Of a stretch of DNA of 64,000 nt, positions 20,414 through 30,564 are shown piece by piece (positions within the stretch are counted from its first letter, which is position 1; each line of letters starts with the position of its first letter). The translations under genes and the position numbers were made by a program. The notes beneath the pieces are model-generated. The model had not been told where the DNA came from and ran no database searches. It saw only the letters and a list, made by a program, of their open reading frames with translations. Location: positions 186,001-250,000 of the forward strand of contig JAQTXB010000003.1 in NCBI GenBank assembly GCA_028688995.1, in the 5' to 3' direction. The stretch is from Aliarcobacter sp. GTDB taxonomy: Bacteria > Campylobacterota > Campylobacteria > Campylobacterales > Arcobacteraceae.

Positions 20414-21976
20414 ATGACTAAATATATAATTTCATTAGCATACAAACTAGAAACATCTACTAAATATAAGAGATTTAAAGAATTCACTTATAATATATTA
20501 GAAAATAATTCATATCACTATAAAAAATATTTTGATATGGTAATGATTTTTTTAGTTCTAAGTACTATTGGAATTTTGATATTTGAAGTAAATCATAAAA
20601 ACTTAAGATTATTAACTGATTATGAACTTTTTGCAGTCGTTATTTTTGCAATTGAGTATTTAGGACGTTTGTGGATTAGTTCAGATATGCACTCTATTAT
20701 CATAGAAGATTATGAAAATAATCAACTATTAAATAAAAAATATAAACTAAGTAAATCAATAAAAAAGATTATTTCAAAAAAAATTGATTTTATACTCTCC
20801 CCAATGGCAATAGTAGATTTATTAGCTATTTTACCTTATTATAGACCTTTGAGACTTTTAAGAATTCTTCTGATTTTCAGATTATTTAAAATTTTGAGAT
20901 ATGCAAACTCTCTAAAAGAATTTTTACAAGTATTTAAAGAGAGAAAGTTTGAACTTTTTACTCTAGGACTTTTATATGTAACTGTTGTATTTTTTTCATC
21001 AACTGTTATTTTTTTATATGAAGGACCAGAGGGTGTAAATCCAAATATTGTAGATTTTTTTGATGCAGTTTATTGGTCAATTATTACTATTTCAACGGTT
21101 GGTTATGGAGATGTTGTTCCAATAACTATTGAAGGAAAACTTGTTACTTTAGTTCTTGTAATTTCTAGTTTTTTAGTTATTGCTTTTGGTACATCAATTA
21201 TAACAACTGGTTTATCTGATAGAATGGAAATTATAAAAGAAAATAGAGTTCAATCAGAGACTTCAAAGATGAAGGATTTTGTTATTGTTTGTGGTTTTGG
21301 AATGATGGCAAAATATTTTTGTGATGAATTATTGAATGTTGGGAAAAAGTTTATAGTAATTGATAATGATAAAGATGCTGTAAATAGTGCAAAAAATCTT
21401 AATTATTTAGCAATTCATGCTGACGCTACAAATATGCAAACATTGGAAATGATGGGAATAAATAAAGGTGCAAATTCAGTTATTGCACTTACAAATGATG
21501 ATGCTGTGAATTTATCAATAGTTTTAAGTGCAAGAGCTTTAAATGAAAAAATAAAAATTATTTCAAGGGTAAATAAAAGCAATTCAAAAAAGAAATTTGA
21601 AATTGCAGGAGTAAATGAAACAATTTTATTTAATGATGTTACAGCTTTTGTTGCATCTCAATATTTAGGTCAACCTGTTGCCTTTGAGGCAATAGATGGA
21701 ATTTTGCTAAATAGAGATTTTGATGTAGTTATTGATGAAGTTGAAATACCTAGAAATTCTAAAATTTTTGGTAAAAATATAAATATAATAGATTTTAAAA
21801 ATTATAGTTTGACACTATTAGGTATTATTAATTTGGCCGATTTAAATGAATTTATTTTTAATCCTATAAATATTGAGTATAAAGTTCAAAGAAATGATAT
21901 ATTTGTAGTTATTGGTTTTAAAAGTGCAATTTCACAGTTAAAATCAGATTTAATAAATCTAGATTTCAAGGTTTGA
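20414..21976 (+). CDS. potassium channel with RCK/TrkA-N domain
   Basis: Six-TM ion channel with TISTVGYGDVVP selectivity filter followed by GFGMMAKYF NAD-binding RCK domain. Confidence 0.9.
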   Translation: MTKYIISLAYKLETSTKYKRFKEFTYNILENNSYHYKKYFDMVMIFLVLSTIGILIFEVNHKNLRLLTDYELFAVVIFAIEYLGRLWISSDMHSIIIEDYENNQLLNKKYKLSKSIKKIISKKIDFILSPMAIVDLLAILPYYRPLRLLRILLIFRLFKILRYANSLKEFLQVFKERKFELFTLGLLYVTVVFFSSTVIFLYEGPEGVNPNIVDFFDAVYWSIITISTVGYGDVVPITIEGKLVTLVLVISSFLVIAFGTSIITTGLSDRMEIIKENRVQSETSKMKDFVIVCGFGMMAKYFCDELLNVGKKFIVIDNDKDAVNSAKNLNYLAIHADATNMQTLEMMGINKGANSVIALTNDDAVNLSIVLSARALNEKIKIISRVNKSNSKKKFEIAGVNETILFNDVTAFVASQYLGQPVAFEAIDGILLNRDFDVVIDEVEIPRNSKIFGKNINIIDFKNYSLTLLGIINLADLNEFIFNPINIEYKVQRNDIFVVIGFKSAISQLKSDLINLDFKV

Positions 21977-21977
21977 T

Positions 21978-22673
21978 ATGTCAAAAGTAATAATTTATGG
22001 ATATAGTAATCTTGGAAGTAAAATTGCAAAGAGTTTAAAAAATTCAAAATTTGAAATAATTATTGTTGATTTCGATGAAGATAATTATAACAAAGCAATT
22101 ATTGATGGTTTTAATGCATTTCGTAAAGAGTTATTGGAAGATGAAGAATTAGTAGAAATTGGAATTAAAAATAATGTAAAAGCCTTTTATTGTGTAAGTG
22201 ATTCTTCAAATAATAATTTTTTTGTTACACTTTCAGCAAGAAATTTAAATAAAAATATTAAAATAATAGCAAAGGCTAATAGTAAATCTGATAGTAAAAA
22301 AATGTTATTAGCAGGTGCTACAAAAGTAATCAATCCTTATGAAATTGGCGCTTTAAGAATGTTTAGGTTATTAGACAAACCAATTATTTCCCACGTTTTA
22401 GATGAAATTCTTTTTGGTGATTCCTTATTAAATATTGAAGAATTTTCAATAATTGAGGGTTCTCATTTAGATGGTAAATATTTAAAAGATTTTGATTTTA
22501 GTAAAGAGTTTAATATTATAATAATTGGACTAACGAATAAAGAAGTAAACGATAATTTTATATTTAATTCACATTCAAAAAATCACAAAATTGATGCAGG
22601 AGATACTTTGGTTGCAATTGGTTACAAAGAAAATTTAGATAAATTTAACAAATTTATTAGGAGTATAAATTAA
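21978..22673 (+). CDS. soluble TrkA-N/RCK-domain protein
   Basis: GYSNLGSKIAKSL, VDFDEDNYNKA; RCK-like fold, no TMs; adjacent to channel gene. Confidence 0.85.
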   Translation: MSKVIIYGYSNLGSKIAKSLKNSKFEIIIVDFDEDNYNKAIIDGFNAFRKELLEDEELVEIGIKNNVKAFYCVSDSSNNNFFVTLSARNLNKNIKIIAKANSKSDSKKMLLAGATKVINPYEIGALRMFRLLDKPIISHVLDEILFGDSLLNIEEFSIIEGSHLDGKYLKDFDFSKEFNIIIIGLTNKEVNDNFIFNSHSKNHKIDAGDTLVAIGYKENLDKFNKFIRSIN

Positions 22674-22676
22674 TAT

Positions 22677-24701
22677 ATGATGCAGTTTAACTTTTTTTTA
22701 AAGCTTTTAAGAGACTCCTTTAGAGATTTACTTCCTATTATTATAGTTATTCTTTTTTTTCAATTGGCAATTATTCAATCTGTGCCAGAAGGTTGGGTTG
22801 GCACTGCAATTGGTTTAGGAATTGTGGGTGTTGGTCTTGCTATATTTTTACAAGGTCTTGAAATTGGGATATTTCCAGTTGGTGAGGGATTAGCAAGAGA
22901 TTTTGCGAAATCTGGTTGGACTACATGGATTTTAATCTTTGGATTTTTAATTGGTTTTGGAACAACTATTGCTGAACCAGCTCTCTCAGTTATTGCTGAT
23001 AAAGCAGCATCAATTTCAAGTGGAAGAATAGATGCTACGGTTCTTCGATTTGTAGTTGCGGGTTCTGTTGGTTTTGCTATTTTATTGGGTGTATTTAGAA
23101 TTATAAAAGGTCATCCAATTCACTATTATATAATTGCTGGATATTTAATAGTTGTATCAATTACATTTTTTGCACCACCTGAAATTATTGGATTATCTTA
23201 TGATTTAGGAGGAGTTACAACTTCAACTGTTACAGTTCCCTTAGTAGCAGCTCTTGGAATTGGACTTGCTTCAAATATAAAAGGAAGAAATCCAGTTATT
23301 GATGGATTTGGATTAATCGCTTTTGCTTCATTAACTCCAATGATTTTTGTACAAATTTATGGAATTGCTGTTTATAATTTTGTAGATGCACAAAATGTAG
23401 CTAATGTTTTAATAAATCCTGTTGTTTCTGTTCCAACTGAAGTTACAGTTTTGAGTGTAATTACTGGATTAACATCAGTTATAAAAGATGTATTCCCAAT
23501 TTTAGCAATTATTCTATTTTTTCAATATGGTGTATTAAAACAACATATTCATAATATAAAAACAGTATTTTTAGGATTTATTTTAGTAATTGTAGGTTTA
23601 TATGCTTTTATTTTAGGTCTAGAAATGGGATTATTCTCACTTGGTGAGACTATGGCTTATGAACTTACAAAATCAAATTCAATTTTAATGATATATGTAT
23701 TTGCTTTTGCAATTGGTTTTTCTACAACTATGGCTGAACCTGCTCTTATGGCAATTGCTAAAAAAGCAAAAGAGATTAGTGATGGAAAAATTAATGATTT
23801 TATATTAAGACTTTTTGTTGCTCTTGGTGTTGCAATTGGTATTGCTCTTGGAGCTTTTAGAATTGTTGATGGTGGACATATTCACTATTATATTATTGTT
23901 GGATATTTAGTTGTAATAATTTTAACTTTTATTGCACCCAAATATATTATTCCTATTGCTTATGATAGTGGAGGAGTTACAACTTCAACAGTAACTGTTC
24001 CTTTAGTTGCGGCTCTTGGAATCGGACTTGCTTCAAATATTGAAGGAAGAAGTCCTTTAATTGATGGATTTGGTCTAATTGCTTTTGCTTCACTTTTTCC
24101 AATGATTACAGTAATGCTTTATGGTATTATAATTGAAAAAATTGGAATTAGATCTAACTCTCAAATAGTAAAAGATGAGTTATTAAAAGATGGTATAGAA
24201 GATGTTAATAACATGGATTTATCAACTGTAAATATTGATGGTTCAAAAGTACGACACTCTTTAACTTTGCAGTTTTCAGCTGTTGTTATAATAATTCCAG
24301 AAGATAAAAAACTAGATGCAATTGCAGCTGCTCATAAAGCTGGGGCTTCAGGAGTTACTGTTTTAAAAGCAGATGGAATTGGACTTGGGGAAATGGAGAA
24401 TTTTTATAGAACATCTTTTGAAGCAAATGATGCTTTATTATTATTCTTATTACCACAACATTTAGTAAATGAAGTTATAAAATCAATTATTCATACACTT
24501 CATATTACAACAACTGGACAAGGTGTTGCTTTTGCATTCCCATTATCTCATATGAAAGGAATATCACTTTCAAAAGAGGCAATTTTTAGAGAAAAAGCAT
24601 ACCAAGTAAATATAAATAAAGAGCAGCCAATAAAATGTGCTGGCGATGATTTGGAGGATGATTTTGATACAAGTTACGAATCTGAATCAATTACAAAATA
24701 G
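22677..24701 (+). CDS. DUF1538-type duplicated membrane protein with C-terminal PII-like/ACT-like domain
   Basis: Two internal repeats each with GGVTTSTVTVPLVAALGIGLASNI(K/E)GR(N/S)P(V/L)IDGFGLIAFAS. Confidence 0.8.
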   Translation: MMQFNFFLKLLRDSFRDLLPIIIVILFFQLAIIQSVPEGWVGTAIGLGIVGVGLAIFLQGLEIGIFPVGEGLARDFAKSGWTTWILIFGFLIGFGTTIAEPALSVIADKAASISSGRIDATVLRFVVAGSVGFAILLGVFRIIKGHPIHYYIIAGYLIVVSITFFAPPEIIGLSYDLGGVTTSTVTVPLVAALGIGLASNIKGRNPVIDGFGLIAFASLTPMIFVQIYGIAVYNFVDAQNVANVLINPVVSVPTEVTVLSVITGLTSVIKDVFPILAIILFFQYGVLKQHIHNIKTVFLGFILVIVGLYAFILGLEMGLFSLGETMAYELTKSNSILMIYVFAFAIGFSTTMAEPALMAIAKKAKEISDGKINDFILRLFVALGVAIGIALGAFRIVDGGHIHYYIIVGYLVVIILTFIAPKYIIPIAYDSGGVTTSTVTVPLVAALGIGLASNIEGRSPLIDGFGLIAFASLFPMITVMLYGIIIEKIGIRSNSQIVKDELLKDGIEDVNNMDLSTVNIDGSKVRHSLTLQFSAVVIIIPEDKKLDAIAAAHKAGASGVTVLKADGIGLGEMENFYRTSFEANDALLLFLLPQHLVNEVIKSIIHTLHITTTGQGVAFAFPLSHMKGISLSKEAIFREKAYQVNINKEQPIKCAGDDLEDDFDTSYESESITK

Positions 24702-24993
24702 TATAAATTCTGGAAATCCTACATTAGTATATTTTTCTGGTGAAAATTGTTCTGTTTGTAAGGTTTTAAAACCAAAAATTGAAGAGGAAATAAAAAAAGC
24801 TTTTCCTAAATTTGAACTTTTTGAAGTCAAAACAGATTTAGATAAAGAGATTACAGCTAATTTTATGATATTCTCAATTCCTACAACACTTATATTTTTT
24901 GATTCTAAAGAGTTTAAAAGATATGGCAGAAATATGAGTGTACCTTTGTTTATCGAAGAGTTAAAAAGACCATATAATTTAATGTGTGAGTAA
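24658..24993 (+). CDS. thioredoxin-like protein (CSVC active-site variant)
   Basis: VYFSGENCSVCKVLKPKIEEEI, FSIPTTLIFFDSKEFKRYGR; overlaps the 3' end of the upstream gene. Confidence 0.8.
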   Translation: MILIQVTNLNQLQNSINSGNPTLVYFSGENCSVCKVLKPKIEEEIKKAFPKFELFEVKTDLDKEITANFMIFSIPTTLIFFDSKEFKRYGRNMSVPLFIEELKRPYNLMCE

Positions 24994-24996
24994 AAT

Positions 24997-25419
24997 ATGA
25001 AAAGAGCCTTATTAATATTATTTATTATATTTGTTGTTATGCAATTTATTCGTCCTAATAAGGAAAATTTTGTTGTACAAAAAGAGTTAGAGATAAAAGC
25101 TAATGAAGAAGTGATGACTATGTTAAAAACTTCTTGTTTTGATTGCCATTCAAATGAAACAGTTTGGCCTTGGTATTCACAAATTGCACCATTTTCATGG
25201 GTGATTTCAACCCATGTAAATAATGGAAGAAAAGCTTTAAATTTTTCTATTTGGGAAAATTATACTCCTGAACAAAAAGAAGAAAAAACTAAAGCTTTAT
25301 TTAGAACAGCATATGCAGCAATGCCTTTACAAAGTTATTTATATATTCATGAAGATGCAAATTTAACTAAAGAGCAAAGAAAAATCATAAGAGATTGGAC
25401 AGGAGTTAAATCTAAGTGA
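24997..25419 (+). CDS. membrane-anchored heme-binding domain protein
   Basis: N-terminal TM, CFDCHSNETVWPWYSQIAPFSW heme-binding-domain signature. Confidence 0.85.
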   Translation: MKRALLILFIIFVVMQFIRPNKENFVVQKELEIKANEEVMTMLKTSCFDCHSNETVWPWYSQIAPFSWVISTHVNNGRKALNFSIWENYTPEQKEEKTKALFRTAYAAMPLQSYLYIHEDANLTKEQRKIIRDWTGVKSK

Positions 25420-28370
25420 GAGAGCAAGTAGCAGAACTTTTAGCTAATAAAAAAGATTTATTAACAATTACCTATTTTAAACTTCAAAAATTATTTGAAA
25501 AAAAGTATGGAATAAATACAGTAGTTCTTATGGAAATAGGAACTTTTTTTGAAGTTTATGAGGTAAATAATGATGAAGAAAAAATAGGAAAAGCAAAAGA
25601 GATTGCAGAACTTTTAAATATTCAGCTTACTAGAAAAAATAAAGCAATTTTGGAAAACTCAAAAGAGAATCCAATTATGGCTGGAGTTCCTGCAATTTCA
25701 CTTGAAAAACATTTAGCTAGAATTATTGCTGAGCAAAAATATACAGTTGTTTTAATCAAACAAAAGGGAATCCCACCAAATGTTACGAGATATTTGGACA
25801 CGGTTGTAAGCCCTGGAACGAATTTTGATTTTGTACTTGACCAAGATGAAAATAATATTACTTCCCTTTTAATTGACCAAATTAGAGGAATTTATCTTGT
25901 TGGTTATAGTGCTATTGATGTAACAACTGGAAAGTGTTATTACAATGAGATTCATGGAACAAGCGAAGATAAATTTTTCGCTTTAGATGAAGTATTTAAT
26001 TATATGAATATGCACAAAACAAATGAAATAATTGTTAGTTTTGCAGATAAAAATATAAACCAAAAAGAGGTTATTGATTATTTAGAACTCTCTTTAAAAA
26101 CTTTTCATATTGGACATTTTAGACCAAAAATCTCTTATCAAAATGAGTTATTTAAAAATGTATTTAATATTCAATCACTTTTAACATCAATTGAACATCT
26201 TGATATGGAAAGAGTTCCACTTAGTACGGAATCCCTTGCAGTATTAATTGATTTTGTAATAGGACATGATTCAAATATTGTTCAAAAACTCTCACATCCA
26301 CAAAAACTTGATGTTAGCAGATATATTTATTTGGGAAACAATGCCTTAGAGCAACTAAATGTAATAGAAACAACACACAATCCAAGCTTAATAAAACTAA
26401 TAAACAATACTTCAACAGCAATGGGAAAAAGACTTTTAAAAGAAAGACTTACTCATCCTGTAAAAGATAGCAAAGAAATTTTACGAAGACTTGCCCTTTC
26501 AAAAGAGTTGTATGATTATCACGCTCCAATTGAAAATGAGTTGGCAAATATTTATGATATTGAAAGACTCACACGTAGAATAAAACTTAATCGTCTTCAT
26601 CCTTTTGAGTTAAATTACTTATATGATTCACTTTTAAGTATCAAAGAAGTTGTAACTTTTATGGAGAATTATAAGTTTATAACTCCACCTTGTTCAAGTG
26701 CTGATTTAACGCTTTTTATTCAATCTATTGATTCAACATTTGATTTAAGTATTAGTGGAAAATATATGCTAAAAGATGTTGAAGTAAATATGATAAGTGA
26801 GGGAATAAATACCCAAATTGATGAATTAAATATTCAAAATGAGATTTTATATTCAAAACTAGAAATCTTACAAAAACATATATTATCTTATATAAAATCT
26901 GATGATTCAAATTTTGTTGGAATAAATAGACTTGATAAAGAGGGATTTTTTATAACTTTAACAAAAAATAGATTTAATTCAATCAAAGAAGAGTTATTAA
27001 ATTCTCACTTGATTGTAGATGATGAATTATATTTATTCAAAGATTTTGCAGTTAGAGTTCAAACAAACTCTGTGAAGATATTTTGTAAATTAACAGAAGA
27101 TATTTCAGATAAATATGTGCATAATTTACGAAAAATAATAGAGTTAAATAAACTTGTATTTAAAGAAAAGATTCTTGAATTTGAGAAAAAATTTGCAAAT
27201 TTACTTGAAGAGTTAGTGCAATTTATTGCAGAAGTTGACTTAACAGTTTCAAATATAAAAACAGCAAAAAAATACAATTACTCTTGTCCAAAAATAGTAA
27301 AAACAAAAGATAATGAAAACTTTTTAGAACTTATTGATTTACGACATCCAATAATTGAAGCAAATGAAGACCAAGGTATTTATGTTCCAAATGATATTAT
27401 TTTAGGAGAACTTAGCCTTGCTTCAAAAGAGTATAAAGATAATGTAATTATCAAAAATTCAAATCCTATAAATATGTTTGATAATAAAATGCATGGAGTT
27501 TTACTTTATGGAATAAACTCATCAGGTAAATCTTCACTAATGAAAGCAATTGGAATTTCTGTAATCATGGCACAAGCAGGATTTTATGTACCATGTAAAT
27601 CTATGAGATTTTCTATTTTTGATGCGGTTTACACTAGAATTTCAGGAGCTGATAATATTGCAAAAGGTTTATCTTCATTTGCCGTTGAGATGTTGGAGTT
27701 AAAAAATATCTTTAATCGAGCTAGTAAAAACTCACTTATTTTAGGTGATGAAATCTCTCATAGTACAGAAACTATGAGTGGATTAAGTATTGTTGCTAGC
27801 TCAATTCTAAAACTTTCAAAACTAGAAGCTATTTTTGTTTTTGCAACACATTTACATCAACTTCCAGAAATTGAAGAGATTCAAAAACTAAAAAATATTA
27901 TTGCACTTCATTTATCTGTTATGTATAAAGATGATGAAGATAAACTTATTTTTGATAGAAAGTTAGCCTATGGAAGTGGTTCATCTATGTATGGTTTAGA
28001 GTATGCAAAATCACTTCACATGGATAAAGAGTTTTTATCTGTTGCAAATGAAATAAGAAAAAAATTAACTGATGATTACTCTTCAATTGAAAGATTGTCA
28101 CAAAGAAAAACTTCAAAATACAATAATAATGTATTCGCCTCAACTTGTATAATTTGTGGACGAGCATGTGATGATGTTCATCATATAAAAGAACAAGCAA
28201 GGGCAAATAAAGATGGCTTCATTGGACATATAAATGCAAATCATAAATATAATTTAGTTCCTTTATGTAAAGAACATCATAAAATGGTACATGATGGAAC
28301 TATAAATGTAAATGGTTTTGTTTCAACTTCTAAAGGTTTAGAGTTACATTATACGATGGTGGAAAAGTAA
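25416..28370 (+). CDS. MutS family DNA mismatch repair protein with C-terminal HNH endonuclease domain (MutS7-like)
   Basis: IGTFFEVYE (FxE motif), GINSSGKSSLMKAIG Walker A, LGDEISHSTE, C-terminal CIICGRACDDVHHIKEQ...NLVPLCKEHHKMVH. Confidence 0.9.
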   Translation: MREQVAELLANKKDLLTITYFKLQKLFEKKYGINTVVLMEIGTFFEVYEVNNDEEKIGKAKEIAELLNIQLTRKNKAILENSKENPIMAGVPAISLEKHLARIIAEQKYTVVLIKQKGIPPNVTRYLDTVVSPGTNFDFVLDQDENNITSLLIDQIRGIYLVGYSAIDVTTGKCYYNEIHGTSEDKFFALDEVFNYMNMHKTNEIIVSFADKNINQKEVIDYLELSLKTFHIGHFRPKISYQNELFKNVFNIQSLLTSIEHLDMERVPLSTESLAVLIDFVIGHDSNIVQKLSHPQKLDVSRYIYLGNNALEQLNVIETTHNPSLIKLINNTSTAMGKRLLKERLTHPVKDSKEILRRLALSKELYDYHAPIENELANIYDIERLTRRIKLNRLHPFELNYLYDSLLSIKEVVTFMENYKFITPPCSSADLTLFIQSIDSTFDLSISGKYMLKDVEVNMISEGINTQIDELNIQNEILYSKLEILQKHILSYIKSDDSNFVGINRLDKEGFFITLTKNRFNSIKEELLNSHLIVDDELYLFKDFAVRVQTNSVKIFCKLTEDISDKYVHNLRKIIELNKLVFKEKILEFEKKFANLLEELVQFIAEVDLTVSNIKTAKKYNYSCPKIVKTKDNENFLELIDLRHPIIEANEDQGIYVPNDIILGELSLASKEYKDNVIIKNSNPINMFDNKMHGVLLYGINSSGKSSLMKAIGISVIMAQAGFYVPCKSMRFSIFDAVYTRISGADNIAKGLSSFAVEMLELKNIFNRASKNSLILGDEISHSTETMSGLSIVASSILKLSKLEAIFVFATHLHQLPEIEEIQKLKNIIALHLSVMYKDDEDKLIFDRKLAYGSGSSMYGLEYAKSLHMDKEFLSVANEIRKKLTDDYSSIERLSQRKTSKYNNNVFASTCIICGRACDDVHHIKEQARANKDGFIGHINANHKYNLVPLCKEHHKMVHDGTINVNGFVSTSKGLELHYTMVEK

Positions 28371-28371
28371 A

Positions 28372-29208
28372 TTAAATAGTATGTAAAAAGCTATTATTTA
28401 TTTTTGATAATCCTATAAATTGAGCATATTCTTCTGCTTCAAAAAGAAAATTTTTTGGAGTTTTTGAAGTAAAACTTTTAAATTCTTTAATAAAATGAGA
28501 TTGATCTGTATAGTTATTTTTTTGTGCAATATGTGCAAATTTCATATCTTCAGAGTTATATCTATATTCAGTTAGTACATTGTAGAATCTTGCTATTTTA
28601 CTTATTTCTTTTGGGGATAATCCTGTAAATTCTTTTACTTTTCTTTGAATTTGTCTTATTGATAATTTTTGTTCATAGAAAAAATTATCAAGATTTCCTT
28701 TTTTATATAAATCAGATAATCCTATTATTAAACTATCTTTTTGAAAATCTTTTTTATAAAAAAGTTCAGTAAAGTAATTATTTAATAGTTTAATCATTAA
28801 ATATTTATTATTAAGACAAGAGAATAATTGCCCAATTATTGAGTAGTCAAAATTTAACGAAAGCTCTTTTATATCATAAAATTTCAATTCTAACTTTTCT
28901 ACAGGAATATTAAATAGTTTTGTAAAAATTCCTGGTTTTAATTGTATATCAATAATACAGCTATCTTTTGAAATATGAGTCTTATGAAATTTAGAAATAG
29001 GTGGAACTACATATATTCCTTTTGCCACAGTTGAATTATATTCTTCAACATACATATCACCTTTTAATATAAAAAGAATAGTAGCGCAACCATCTGGTAA
29101 AATTAGTTTTGATTGGATTGGGTCATTAATATCACTTTCCATAAACCAAAATACTTTTATCCAATCTTGTAAAATTGTGCTTGGTAAATACATTTTAGAT
29201 GTAATCAC
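28372..29208 (-). CDS. AraC family transcriptional regulator (QhpR-like candidate 1)
   Basis: C-terminal HTH: LSIRQIQRKVKEFTGLSPKEISKIARF ... DQSHFIKEFKSFTSKTPKNFL. Confidence 0.88.
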   Translation of the reverse strand: MITSKMYLPSTILQDWIKVFWFMESDINDPIQSKLILPDGCATILFILKGDMYVEEYNSTVAKGIYVVPPISKFHKTHISKDSCIIDIQLKPGIFTKLFNIPVEKLELKFYDIKELSLNFDYSIIGQLFSCLNNKYLMIKLLNNYFTELFYKKDFQKDSLIIGLSDLYKKGNLDNFFYEQKLSIRQIQRKVKEFTGLSPKEISKIARFYNVLTEYRYNSEDMKFAHIAQKNNYTDQSHFIKEFKSFTSKTPKNFLFEAEEYAQFIGLSKINNSFLHTI

Positions 29209-29309
29209 TCACACTCCTCTTTTTAACGAATTGTAACATCTATAAATATTTCATAGCTCTATAAAGAGTATATTTTATATACAACATATATGTTCTATTA
29301 TCTAATATC

Positions 29310-29327
29310 TGTCGTTTTTTTACAATA
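29310..29327 (+). promoter_or_regulatory. conserved motif copy 1, upstream of porin
   Basis: TGTCGTTTTTTTACAATA; TATATT -10-like element at 29345. Confidence 0.65.
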
Positions 29328-29380
29328 AACAATTTCTACTACTTTATATTATTACATTAATCAAAATTTTAGGAGAAAGA

Positions 29381-30448
29381 ATGAAAAAAAAGTATATTAG
29401 TGCAGGAGTAGCATCTTTGATAATTGGATTGTCTTTAAATGCACAAACAATTAATGAAAATATGAGTGCAGATGTGGAATTAGGATTCTTAAATAAACAA
29501 TATGATTCACCAAGTGATGATAAAAACTTTAGTACAGGAATTGTTAATTTAACTTTAGAAAATAAATTTAATGATGAGTTAAAAGTAAATTTAGGATTTA
29601 GAACTAATCAAAAATTATACCAAACTGATAATTATTATGATGATACTCATAAAGAGACTTCAATACTTTATGATGGAAATATCACTTATGAAAATGATTT
29701 AGTAAATGTAATTGTAGGTAGACAATGGATTGATATGGAGTGGCTTGGATATATCCATGAAGCAGCACTTGCAACTCTAAAAACTATACCTGATACCTTA
29801 GTTACTGTTGGATATACAAGTAGAATTAGTTTTACTGATGAGGATGAAATAGGAACTTTTAATAAAGATTTTGGAGATGCTGGTGCGTATATATTTAATA
29901 CAAATTATCAAGGAATTAAAGATACATCAACAGAATTATTTTATCTTGATGCACCAGATTTATTTAATGCATATGGTTTGAAATTAGATTATACAAACAG
30001 TATATTTGGTTTAACTGGAAGATATGCTCAAACAAATGAACAAAATTCAAATGTTGATGGAGATGTATATCATTTTGAGGGACGATACACAATCTCTGAT
30101 TTAAATTTAAAAGCTGGATATTTAGTAACTGATAAAGATGGAGGAGCTGGAAGCCTTAGAAAATTAGGTGGAAATTTAGTTCCATTTTTTGAAGAGGGGT
30201 ATCAAATTTATGAAGTTGATGCAAAAACAGCATATTTTGGAGCAGATTATACATTTAATGACTTAGAGTTAATTGCTTTATATGGGCAAACTGATTATAG
30301 AAATAACCATGCAGATGAATTAAATCTAAAATTTAATTATCCAATAACAAGTAAATTAACATTATCTCCTGTTTACGCAAATATAAATTCTAATGAAAGT
30401 TCTTATGATTATGATATTTTTAAAACATATATCACATATAAATTTTAA
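29381..30448 (+). CDS. outer-membrane porin (major outer membrane protein-like)
   Basis: Signal peptide, beta-strand pattern, terminal Phe (TYITYKF); GRQWIDMEWLG resembles the porin at 55354 (GRQAIDLEWLG). Confidence 0.8.
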   Translation: MKKKYISAGVASLIIGLSLNAQTINENMSADVELGFLNKQYDSPSDDKNFSTGIVNLTLENKFNDELKVNLGFRTNQKLYQTDNYYDDTHKETSILYDGNITYENDLVNVIVGRQWIDMEWLGYIHEAALATLKTIPDTLVTVGYTSRISFTDEDEIGTFNKDFGDAGAYIFNTNYQGIKDTSTELFYLDAPDLFNAYGLKLDYTNSIFGLTGRYAQTNEQNSNVDGDVYHFEGRYTISDLNLKAGYLVTDKDGGAGSLRKLGGNLVPFFEEGYQIYEVDAKTAYFGADYTFNDLELIALYGQTDYRNNHADELNLKFNYPITSKLTLSPVYANINSNESSYDYDIFKTYITYKF

Positions 30449-30492
30449 TTTGTATATTTAATAAACAAGAAAAATAAACAGAATATATAGAA

Positions 30493-30510
30493 TGTCGCTT
30501 TTTTACAATA
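30493..30510 (+). promoter_or_regulatory. conserved motif copy 2, upstream of qhpA copy 1
   Basis: TGTCGCTTTTTTACAATA. Confidence 0.65.
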
Positions 30511-30564
30511 TGAAAAAAAAGCAAAAGACTAAACTTACAACATATTTCAATAAAGGAGAATAAC

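Noticed and set aside
23200-24110. Possible repeat or mobile element from two near-identical coding segments
   Set aside because: Explained by the internal duplication of the DUF1538 membrane protein within one open frame.
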